A DNA stretch of 45,883 nt, from NCBI GenBank assembly GCA_003602605.1, contig QQRW01000028.1, positions 169,129 to 215,011 of the forward strand, given 5' to 3'. Shown here one piece after another: positions 38,901-45,883 of this stretch (its first letter is position 1; each line of letters opens with the position of its first letter). The position numbers were made by a program, and so were the translations under genes. A model generated the notes under the pieces. It had not been told where the DNA came from. It ran no database searches and was given only the letters and a program-made list of their open reading frames with translations. Origin of the DNA: Candidatus Poseidoniales archaeon (lineage in GTDB: Archaea; Thermoplasmatota; Poseidoniia; Poseidoniales; Poseidoniaceae).

Positions 38901-40893
38901 CACTGGTCTTTCGGCAGCACCCGGTGAATCTACGGGTTTCTCAATTTCTGTCATGAACATCGGAAACACTCCGGCGCAGTATTCAGTCTCGTGTGAGTCT
39001 GCGAATAGATGGCAGATTCAACTCGGAAATTCCAATTCATCTACCTTGGAATTTGAACCTCTTAACATTAAGGAATCCTTGCCAATGCTCATTCAAATAT
39101 GGGTTCCACCAGTTTCCAATGGAGTTCCAGAAGCCGGTTCGACCGATACAGTGACCTGCCAAGTGAATTCCCCAACTGACCCAACACTCAATTTCACTCA
39201 GTCTGTGGAAGTGTTGGTTTTGGCACAGGAATCCTTTGACAGCGATCTTTACGATGACATAGGGCCCATAGGCCCCTCTTCCTCGAATCGAATTATTATG
39301 GTTGACACCGCTCAACAAGTCAATTTGAATCTAACCGTAGAAAACACGGGTAACAAGGAAATCGACTTGGATGTTAAAATCCAACCAAGTAACCCACTTT
39401 GGCCTATCGAGGTTACCTACATGGGCCAGCAAAACAGCCGTCAAATCTCTCTTACATTACTCGGTGGTGAAGTGGCAACAGTCCATTTCGTCATTGGTGT
39501 CCCTCCAGTAGCGGAGGAGGGTGAAGTCAACAACTTCGTTATTCGAACTGAAAAATCAGCTCAATCCTTCGTTTCCAATACGACGGTATTGAAGGTACGA
39601 GACGACCTCTCCATGGATCTCTTTGGGCCCGAATCTGGCGTCATTGAAACAGTCATTTCAACGGACTTTTCGTTTGGTGAATTTACTGTCGTCAATACCG
39701 GTAATGCAGCTCTGACGCTGAATTGGAGCAATGGCTTAGCAGCAGATGGATGGGTTGTTGGTTACGCGAATCCGAGCACATACATTGAACCTCGAGAGGA
39801 GCGAACAGTCCGCCTGGGTTTCATACCTCCTACTAATACTCCTGTCACTGAAAAGGCCTTTGAACTGGTAGCAACAGTTACAGGATTTAGCAACGGTAGG
39901 TCCGTGCAGAACTCCATTACGGTAGATGTGGCAGTCGTCGAGTCTGTATTTGCGAACTTCACGGTTCAAGACCCCACAGTTGCACCGTTTTCGTCCGTTG
40001 CACGTGGTGTCGCTGCAACTCAAAATATTGTGATCCGTAACGACGGCAATGTCCCTCTCAGCGGGGATCTTCTGTCTCAAGTTCTGGATCAAGAAGGAAA
40101 TGTTTCTTCAGATTGGACGCTTGTCTGTTCGCCTCTTTCGCTTGAAAACCTCGGAGTTGGTGAAGAACGCATTGTTTCACTGGAACTTACTCCAAGTACA
40201 GATGCGATGAAAGGGCTGCATTTTTCGACATTGAGTCTCACTTCGAATGGTGCTGTAATCGGTACACTTTCTATCGAGACGACCGTGGAGTCCGCTACGG
40301 GGACTGAAGGGTTCTTGGGTGGATTGCCGATTTATGTCAGTGTTCCTCTTGTCAGCATCATACTGCTTGCAGCAATTGTTGTTGCACTTCGACTGAAGAA
40401 GAGCGGTGAACTCACCGACTCGGGTGAAGAGCTGGTTGCGCCTGATGCCTTTGTCAATCCCGACCATCTTGGAACTCGACGCAGTGATGCACTCGATATC
40501 GGTCACGCAGTTAATGAACTTGCAAGCGGCGAGGTTTCCTCAGAAGAAATAGCAGCTGCTCTGGCCCAATCCCTTGACATGCCATCATCGGTGCCTCAAG
40601 CGATTCCACCGGTGGGATCACCGCCTGCAGGATTACCACCTGTTGGAATGCCACCTCGAGGTCTTCCCCTACCTGTGCCTGCAGGAATGCCGCCTGCTGG
40701 ATTGCCGCCGAAGTCCCTGCCAAAACTTCCTTTGCCGATGCCGGCTCAACCGATACCGGCCCCAATGCCAGCCCCTGCCCCTGCAACCCCCATACCTGCG
40801 ACTGGCCCTCCACTACCACCGAGCGGTTTGCCGAACGGGTGGACCATGGAACAATGGCAACACTACGGCCAGCAATGGTTAGACAGGCAGTGA
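35914..40893 (+). CDS. Membrane-anchored subtilisin-family (S8) peptidase with Pro-rich cytoplasmic tail and GWTxxQW C-terminus
   Basis: Asp IAIADTGVDQDHPD, His GHGTHIALS, Ser LSGSSHATAIAGG; post-catalytic beta domain; NEW3/CARDB-like repeats; TM (GGLPIYVSVPLVSIILLAAIVVALRLKK); tail ends GPPLPPSGLPNGWTMEQWQHYGQQWLDRQ. Confidence 0.92.
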   Translation: MQGTRQPLLMLVVLLLTSASPLLMDDFSSSHSLASDEPKQLSEAERLDLAQQLWSPLESSSIFATDLQDSSGILRLQAGEYDPLLADGPVLNKAFIDSQDPSQTGLAMLQLHEHDGAVLDSLSKTYGLTPLDFIADEGWLVRLPEPPMASLELLQSDERVRWAGPQHPGWRIHSELLSVSGHTHLALVPSSDLALGGLETLSLDLLQMGASEAWCGVGLCEVNFHSKLQSTLLNNIMHDGRIIWTEPTHGLTLHNALAGGIVGTDGVAANASFTLDGSGETIAIADTGVDQDHPDISGRVAGVFTNFGLDSSPKDSNTGHGTHIALSVLGDGTGDSTAEGIAPSANLVMYALEHDPTGVFGRLGSIYDLLNDAEQRTARISVNAWGSNGNYGHYTADSRSVDLLVHQKNTVLPLFSAGDRGASGPSQVAAPSTGKNVLSVGTSQTGALSGTVANISSLGPSLDGRIKPDIVAPGIDICSGLAEEAKSPGGPSCANGVHADGTTNLYMTLSGSSHATAIAGGTTALVREFLREQVNINSPSASLIKAAVINGATDLGTPDIPNSEEGWGQVNLERTVLPMDGSFALDTFFDHNKELTAGFGLLYSFDLDPSHGVDITLAWSDVEGSANAAQSSARLVNNLDLVMVDPDGNEWLGNDFLNGVSTTGGSADTLNNVERIKVAPGVLTTSGQWQIKVLHSGGLSQRFSLIVVADATSIPQADLATYDGSIVPSSAEPLKDDLITLQLGWINQGTLSTGSFRVTLEDLTTGQTLFDADRSALEPGEIDSFLLQHQFTTTGTHSMRLSIDTLDQVSEINDGVSGVDNNIWEQDIEVTALGVRVVALDDTGSAPTSAEDRALSAVHTFDVLNASSIDIPIHILHEGTGEQPVTISVTNVQKPQPGRPDFLLAPEDSWSKTVSEIGPYVLQGQGETGDFKELNVTLVNNFVDLSNQDSPRYARAGTFVVDITARYQSQPTVSHTQRITIIVPQVTDVNIGAAGITGLSAAPGESTGFSISVMNIGNTPAQYSVSCESANRWQIQLGNSNSSTLEFEPLNIKESLPMLIQIWVPPVSNGVPEAGSTDTVTCQVNSPTDPTLNFTQSVEVLVLAQESFDSDLYDDIGPIGPSSSNRIIMVDTAQQVNLNLTVENTGNKEIDLDVKIQPSNPLWPIEVTYMGQQNSRQISLTLLGGEVATVHFVIGVPPVAEEGEVNNFVIRTEKSAQSFVSNTTVLKVRDDLSMDLFGPESGVIETVISTDFSFGEFTVVNTGNAALTLNWSNGLAADGWVVGYANPSTYIEPREERTVRLGFIPPTNTPVTEKAFELVATVTGFSNGRSVQNSITVDVAVVESVFANFTVQDPTVAPFSSVARGVAATQNIVIRNDGNVPLSGDLLSQVLDQEGNVSSDWTLVCSPLSLENLGVGEERIVSLELTPSTDAMKGLHFSTLSLTSNGAVIGTLSIETTVESATGTEGFLGGLPIYVSVPLVSIILLAAIVVALRLKKSGELTDSGEELVAPDAFVNPDHLGTRRSDALDIGHAVNELASGEVSSEEIAAALAQSLDMPSSVPQAIPPVGSPPAGLPPVGMPPRGLPLPVPAGMPPAGLPPKSLPKLPLPMPAQPIPAPMPAPAPATPIPATGPPLPPSGLPNGWTMEQWQHYGQQWLDRQ

Positions 40894-40937
40894 AATGTGA
40901 CATCATCTCTATTACGAGATGCCTCCAGCCCATCAAC

Positions 40938-41567
40938 ATGAGCAGTATAGTTTTGTTTGGACCGCCTGGTGCTGGAAAAGGTACACAGGCTGAAAGGATG
41001 ATGGAGGCAACTGGCCTTCCACAAGTTTCGACTGGAGATATGCTACGGGCTGCAGTAAAGGCTGGCACGCCAACGGGACTTGAAGCTAAGGGATTCATGG
41101 AAGCAGGGCAACTTGTCCCGGATTCCGTAATAATCAACCTCATCAAGGATCGAATTCTTGAGCCAGACGCCAAAAATGGAGTGATGTTTGATGGGTTCCC
41201 AAGAACCATTCCACAGGCCGAGGCTTTGGAACAAATCACCGCTGTGACCCATGTGATTGCCATTGAAGTCCCAGACGAGCGAATTGTCGAGCGCATTTGC
41301 GGGCGATACTCATGTGCTGGCTGTGGGAGTGTCTATCATGATACCTTCAATCCCGTACCTGCAGGTGGATGTACATGCGGTAACTGGGAAGAAAAGCGTA
41401 GGGCTGATGACAACGAAGAAACCGTGAGTTCAAGGCTGTCAGCCTATCACCAACAAACTTCCCCACTGGCAGATTGGTACCGTGCCAAGGGCATATTCCA
41501 TGCTGTAAATGGTGACAGAGCTATCGACGAAATAACCGGTGATATTCTCAACGCTTTGAAACTTTGA
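40938..41567 (+). CDS. adk: Adenylate kinase (bacterial-type, zinc LID)
   Basis: IVLFGPPGAGKGTQAERM, STGDMLRAAVKAGT, GFPRTIPQAEAL, LID CAGCGSVYHDTFNPVPAGGCTCG. ATG at 40938. Confidence 0.95.
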   Translation: MSSIVLFGPPGAGKGTQAERMMEATGLPQVSTGDMLRAAVKAGTPTGLEAKGFMEAGQLVPDSVIINLIKDRILEPDAKNGVMFDGFPRTIPQAEALEQITAVTHVIAIEVPDERIVERICGRYSCAGCGSVYHDTFNPVPAGGCTCGNWEEKRRADDNEETVSSRLSAYHQQTSPLADWYRAKGIFHAVNGDRAIDEITGDILNALKL

Positions 41568-41576
41568 GGTGGCATT

Positions 41577-41927
41577 TTGGGTTCGCAGAACAGACGTCGT
41601 CGCAAAGGCAAAGTCGACCGACGGCAAGCTGCATTGAACAGTCAGTCAAAATTGGTTGAACTCGTTGTAGGACGCAAGGAGAATGACGGCTTACTCGTAC
41701 AGTCGAGTATTCGACATCTCGTCCGAATTTCAAGACGACATCGACTACCAGTCCCAGAATCCGTACGCCACCTTTATTGCAAAAAATGCCTCACGCCTTT
41801 TGTACATGGTAAAAATGTCCGTACACGTATTTTAGCTGGGCAACGCATCGTCACTTGCTTATCCTGTGCAAACATACGCCGTTATGGTGGTGGCCCGAAA
41901 TTCCATCGAAAGAAGCAAAATCGCTGA
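41577..41927 (+). CDS. Ribonuclease P protein component Rpp21/Rpr2-like
   Basis: TTG start; RHLVRISRRHRLPVPESVRHLYCKKCLTPFVHGKNVRTRILAGQRIVTCLSCANIRRY (two CxxC pairs typical of Rpr2/Rpp21). Confidence 0.87.
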   Translation: MGSQNRRRRKGKVDRRQAALNSQSKLVELVVGRKENDGLLVQSSIRHLVRISRRHRLPVPESVRHLYCKKCLTPFVHGKNVRTRILAGQRIVTCLSCANIRRYGGGPKFHRKKQNR

Positions 41928-41981
41928 GATGCTTTTGTCGCACACTTCTTCAACAAGGTGCTCCACGGATGAATGAGAATC

Positions 41982-42248
41982 ATGGCTGACCGTATTCCTG
42001 AGTCCATACGCCGAGAGGCATTATCACATGATTTCCAACCTACGATTCGCATTGGAAAGTCGGGTATTACGGAGACATTGATCAGCGAGATCGATGCTCA
42101 GTTGAACACAAGGAGTCTCGTTAAAATCAAGATTAATCGTGGACTTTTTGAAAAAAAGGATATTCCAAACGTTTGGTCCCATCTTGCCGAATCCACACAT
42201 TCTGTAATCGTTCTCGCTCGTGGAAATGTCGGCGTTCTTTGGCGTTGA
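41982..42248 (+). CDS. YhbY/CRS1-type RNA-binding protein
   Basis: IRIGKSGITETLISEIDAQLNTRSLVKIKINRG...GNVGVLWR. Located after the Rpp21 gene. ATG 41973 is an alternative start. Confidence 0.85.
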   Translation: MADRIPESIRREALSHDFQPTIRIGKSGITETLISEIDAQLNTRSLVKIKINRGLFEKKDIPNVWSHLAESTHSVIVLARGNVGVLWR

Positions 42249-42300
42249 GCATTGATTCCGTAGGAAATACTCAATAGTCACCCTCATTTGGATTTTCACA

Positions 42301-44031
42301 ATGAACGGAAACGAACTGGTTCGGATGCGTCGTAGACACCCCTCCCAATACATTGCCCTAGGACTTTTGGCTTTTACTGGTACCATGATGTTTACCTCCC
42401 ACTCAATCGCAGGCGGCGGCTCCACAAGCTCATCAGGTTTCCAAGACATTGAAAACACTCAGGCAGTCTGGGTTGGCCTTGGTATTCTCCTTGGAGTCTA
42501 TGCGCTGATTATTACAGAATATGTCCATCGAACCCTTGCTGCAGCAGTTGGTGGACTCCTTGCAATTCTTGCCCTTGGCTATTACACGCCTGAGTCCGCA
42601 GAGGTTTCCTTCAGTTTAGGTGCAGTGACCACACTCATTGACTGGGAGACGATTGGTCTTCTTTTGGGTATGATGGTCATGGTTGGCATTCTCTCTCACA
42701 CAGGTTTGTTTGAATGGTTCGCAGTCCAAGCCTACAAGCAAAGCGGCGGATCTGTTTGGACACTTGTTGTCATCCTGTGTTCTGTAACGGCTGTGCTTTC
42801 GGCGTTCCTCGATAACGTCACGACCATGCTGTTGCTCACACCCGTGACTATTCAACTGGCGAAGGTTCTCGATCTCAAACCAGTTCCGCTCCTCATTTCC
42901 GAGGTTCTCTTTTCCAACATCGGTGGCGCAGCAACCATGATAGGCGACCCACCGAACATCATGATTGGCTCTGGCCTATCTCCCGCAGCAATCGAAAAAG
43001 CAGGTTATCCTGACTTGGTCAGTGCTGGTGTTACGTTCAACGATTTCATCATCGAAATGGCGCCCGGTATTTTGATGACAATTGTTCCTAGCTTTATGTT
43101 CATTAAGTGGTTCTACGGCGAAGAATTCGCAGGGACCCGAGTTCGTGACATTGCTGAACTTGAAACCAAATACGGCATCAAGGATGTTGCTATGCTCAAA
43201 GTAAGTGGGACCATCTTGGCAATTGTTGTTCTCAACTTCTTCCTTCATCCGATCACGCACATTGCTGTCTCCTGGATTGCGCTCGTCGGTGCAGTTTTGA
43301 TGCTTTTAGCAACCGATCGTCATGAACTGGAAAAGCCGCTCGAACATGTGGAATGGACAACCCTCCTGTTTTTCGCTGGGCTCTTTGTCTTGGTCCATGC
43401 ATTGCAGTACTTAGGCGTAATTTCCTTCATAGGCGACTATGTCACCAAAGGTATTGCTATGTTTGGTACCGATGAGGCGGGCGATGTAGTTCGCCTTGCT
43501 GCAGCAGTTCTAATTATCCTCTGGGTCTCAGCAATTGCCTCTGCCTTCATTGATAATATTCCCTACACAGCCACCATGATTCCAGTCGTCATGCAAATTG
43601 CCTATGAATTAAACATCGATTTGAATCCTATGATTTGGGCGCTTGCATTTGGTGCGTGCCTCGGTGGCAACGGTACACTCATCGGCGCCTCTGCAAACGT
43701 AGTGACTGCAGGAATGTCTGAGGAAGCGGGCTACCCAATCTCGTTCAATGAGTTCTTCAAAGCCGGTTTCCCTATTATGATTCTCACGACTGCCATTGTA
43801 TCAGTCTACATGGTGCTCGTCTATGTCATCGGTGCTGATGGTGGTGCGAATGTCTGGAAGGGCGTCTGTGTCGGTATCACAATGTTCGGAATTATCTGGC
43901 AAATTTCACGTGGTGTGGGCAAGGGTAAGAACTTTGCAGAGGCACTTGTGGACGATGATTTGGATGCATTCACTGAGATCGCAGAACGAGCCGTCGATGT
44001 CATCAAGGGAATGAAGAGCTCCGAAGAATGA
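42301..44031 (+). CDS. ArsB/NhaD (ion transporter superfamily) permease
   Basis: Polytopic; SAFLDNVTTMLLLTPVTI, IGGAATMIGDPPNIMIGSGL and second-half repeat SAFIDNIPYTATMIPV, GGNGTLIGASANVV. Confidence 0.88.
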   Translation: MNGNELVRMRRRHPSQYIALGLLAFTGTMMFTSHSIAGGGSTSSSGFQDIENTQAVWVGLGILLGVYALIITEYVHRTLAAAVGGLLAILALGYYTPESAEVSFSLGAVTTLIDWETIGLLLGMMVMVGILSHTGLFEWFAVQAYKQSGGSVWTLVVILCSVTAVLSAFLDNVTTMLLLTPVTIQLAKVLDLKPVPLLISEVLFSNIGGAATMIGDPPNIMIGSGLSPAAIEKAGYPDLVSAGVTFNDFIIEMAPGILMTIVPSFMFIKWFYGEEFAGTRVRDIAELETKYGIKDVAMLKVSGTILAIVVLNFFLHPITHIAVSWIALVGAVLMLLATDRHELEKPLEHVEWTTLLFFAGLFVLVHALQYLGVISFIGDYVTKGIAMFGTDEAGDVVRLAAAVLIILWVSAIASAFIDNIPYTATMIPVVMQIAYELNIDLNPMIWALAFGACLGGNGTLIGASANVVTAGMSEEAGYPISFNEFFKAGFPIMILTTAIVSVYMVLVYVIGADGGANVWKGVCVGITMFGIIWQISRGVGKGKNFAEALVDDDLDAFTEIAERAVDVIKGMKSSEE

Positions 44032-44092
44032 TGAACACATTTCTCCGTTGAATTGAAGTGCCATGGGTTCATGGTAAGCACTGGGGAACTCC

Positions 44093-45544
44093 ATGTTTGA
44101 GTGCAAAGTCTGTGGTCTTCTTTCTTTGGGAGGCACAGCTTGCCCGGCATGCGGAAGTCTACTTTTGGTCGATTTGACCCTTGTAGACGACGATTCAAGT
44201 CCCCTTCCAACCGAAGTTCCTGGATTAGATGATGCTGTTGCCTCATGGTATGAACTCGAAGGAATTGAACAACCAACGCCTTCGGAAGAAGAACCACCAC
44301 AATCGCCTTCAAGTACGGGTTCCCTTCCTTTTGGATTCTCCGGTGAATCAAACACAAATGTCTCGAGATTGCCGTTTGGTGTGGGGAGTTACGCTACTGG
44401 AATGCCCTTTGCTGCAGATGATGAGGCGCTTCCATTGGTGAGTGAACAAACCCATCAAACAACATCACCAGCAGAGGTTCAACACGGAACAACACCTCCA
44501 ACTCCACTCCAAACAAAACCCCTTCCACCTTCGCCTCCTCGTCCAGAGACTGCTCCAGTACGATCTGTCCCAGAACCACTATCACTGCCCACTGTCGAGC
44601 CAGATACAGTCTCACAACCAGTATACATACCGCCGCAAACCCCGGCGCCGCAACCTGTTCCTGCTCCTACCGCCGATCCTCAAGTTGTCTCACCATTGCC
44701 TTCCCTCGAACCCCTACGTATCCAGCCTGCACCCTCTCTTCCGGATCATAATGTCATTGAGCCACAAGAAGTCCGGGTATCTGCCGTGGAACTGATGTCG
44801 CCCCCCTCTCAAGCCAATGAACCTCTCTTTGAAGAAGTCCCAGATATGTGGCGTATTGATGCTTCTCCGGTGAACATGGAAGAACTTTATGCTGCTGAGG
44901 AACAAGTCGTAGAAGTCGTACACTCCATGGATGAGGTCGAGGAGACATACATGCACGATACCGGTGTCGAAGATATGCATCCAGATTCGGGTATCATTTC
45001 GCTTGACTTGCACCCTGCCAAGGCGCTAGGGGTTAATTTGAACGGGATGCCTGAACTTGAAGAGGTGCTTGCTGAAGGATTCTATGCCATTGGCGAAGAA
45101 TCTTGGGCACAGGCAGCAATCTCATTCCAGAAAATGGCTGCTAAAATGCCTGGCGATTCAGCAGTATTCAACAACTACGGGCTGGCTCTTTTGCAACGTG
45201 CATTGGCCATGGCCAAAAGCAGTGATTTGGAACTTCAACAACTTTCATCGACGCAATTTGAGTCGGCAATTTTGGCTCTTCGTGAAGCTGCAAAATCATC
45301 GCCGGCGAACGGAACTATTCTTCTAAACCTCACGCACGCTTTGCTGGTGAGTGGGCGTGCGGAGAAGGCTTTGAACCTGCTTTTCATGTATCAAAAGCAC
45401 AATGAGAATACGCCAGAAAGTGCTAATTTGGAGGCTGCAACTTTGGTCAGTATGGGCGAAAGTGGTCGTGCTCTGGAAGTCCTAAAGGCAGTCGATCACG
45501 ATGCGACAATCGCCGCAAACATTGCTAAATTGACATATTCGTGA
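44093..45544 (+). CDS. Zinc ribbon - Pro-rich linker - TPR protein
   Basis: N-terminal CKVCGLLSLGGTACPACG; long Pro-rich middle; C-terminal TPR-like helices (SWAQAAISFQKMAAKMPGDSAVFNNYGLALLQ; ESAILALREAAKSSPANGTILLNLTHALLVSGRAEKALNLL). Confidence 0.8.
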   Translation: MFECKVCGLLSLGGTACPACGSLLLVDLTLVDDDSSPLPTEVPGLDDAVASWYELEGIEQPTPSEEEPPQSPSSTGSLPFGFSGESNTNVSRLPFGVGSYATGMPFAADDEALPLVSEQTHQTTSPAEVQHGTTPPTPLQTKPLPPSPPRPETAPVRSVPEPLSLPTVEPDTVSQPVYIPPQTPAPQPVPAPTADPQVVSPLPSLEPLRIQPAPSLPDHNVIEPQEVRVSAVELMSPPSQANEPLFEEVPDMWRIDASPVNMEELYAAEEQVVEVVHSMDEVEETYMHDTGVEDMHPDSGIISLDLHPAKALGVNLNGMPELEEVLAEGFYAIGEESWAQAAISFQKMAAKMPGDSAVFNNYGLALLQRALAMAKSSDLELQQLSSTQFESAILALREAAKSSPANGTILLNLTHALLVSGRAEKALNLLFMYQKHNENTPESANLEAATLVSMGESGRALEVLKAVDHDATIAANIAKLTYS

Positions 45545-45593
45545 TTTTGAAGTTCGGAAAACGACTCGATTTTCATCATTAAAATAGACTCGA

Positions 45594-45704
45594 CTCGGAG
45601 AATTTACTGCACGAGAAATTGAAATTTTTTGGCAAAATTTGGGTGTTGCCAAATGGCGCTCAATGGGTCATTCTATTGCGAAATTTTTGTGCCATTTCTC
45701 CGAG
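45594..45704. repeat. Nested inverted repeats in the terminal noncoding region
   Basis: CTCGGAGAA (45594-45602) / TTCTCCGAG (45696-45704), perfect 9 nt; internal hairpin TTTGGCAA (45628-45635) / TTGCCAAA (45646-45653), perfect 8 bp, 10 nt loop. Confidence 0.7.
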
Positions 45705-45728
45705 GCCCAAACCGATTCGTTGATATAT

Positions 45729-45840
45729 GGGTGGTAAGTCGGGGGGATGCTTAAGCACCCTGGTATGCCATGTATCGGGGGAAGGGCAGAGGAGAACCGT
45801 CCCTGAGGAGGCGGTTTTCTGTAGAAGCCGAATTGGCATG
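45729..45840 (+). ncRNA. Candidate structured noncoding RNA or leader (unassigned family)
   Basis: Stem-loop GGGTG..TAAG/CTTA..CACCC (45729-45760), then a nested structure: TATGCCA (45764-45770)/TGGCATG (45834-45840), TCGG (45775-45778)/CCGA (45828-45831), GGAGAACCG (45791-45799)/CGGTTTTCT (45812-45820). No plausible CDS. Confidence 0.35.
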
Positions 45841-45883
45841 AATTAGATACCGAAGGGTTACTCATATGGTGTGTGATAACATA

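Noticed and set aside
40511-41296. 261 aa minus-strand ORF opposite the subtilase tail and adk
   Set aside because: Fully overlaps two strongly supported genes; content derives from the antisense Pro-rich tail.
45764-45840. Considered RNase P RNA or SRP RNA
   Set aside because: Lacks GAGGAAAGTCC (RNase P CR-I) and the GGAAGG-AGCAGCC-type SRP helix 8 motif on either strand.
45668-45865. 65 aa minus-strand ORF in the terminal intergenic region
   Set aside because: No domain signal and atypical composition; the same region is better explained by RNA-like secondary structure.
1-45883. CRISPR arrays, IS elements, integrases, toxin-antitoxin or defence cassettes
   Set aside because: No regularly spaced DNA repeats, transposase/integrase motifs or terminal inverted repeats were seen; the protein-level repeats in the first CDS are coding and divergent.

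Overview
This 45.9 kb window is a densely coding archaeal chromosome segment. Its gene content suggests a marine euryarchaeon, possibly Poseidoniales/Marine Group II; that assignment is inference. It carries archaeal housekeeping genes (ArcS, uS15, archaeal GAPDH, PheT, GluRS, RNase HII, Rpp21, YhbY-like protein, UPF0201 protein, adenylate kinase, DnaJ). Between them sit six very large predicted secreted or membrane-anchored proteins, which cover about 48% of the window by summed ORF length. I see no CRISPR array, transposase, integrase, rRNA or recognisable tRNA. The main leads are: (1) a near-identical C-terminal module, Pro-rich then GLPxGWTxxQWxHxGxxxx, on the predicted cytoplasmic tails of two otherwise different surface proteins, one of them a subtilase; (2) a long composite Ca-binding-type repeat protein next to one of these tail proteins; (3) a highly structured noncoding region at the right edge; (4) unusual domain fusions or permutations (Pcp-Nudix, GXGXG followed by an FMN-domain-like region); (5) a possibly degenerate RecJ/DHH-like protein directly after rps15; (6) zinc-ribbon modules on membrane and TPR proteins. 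All assignments come from reading motifs by eye; no searches were run.
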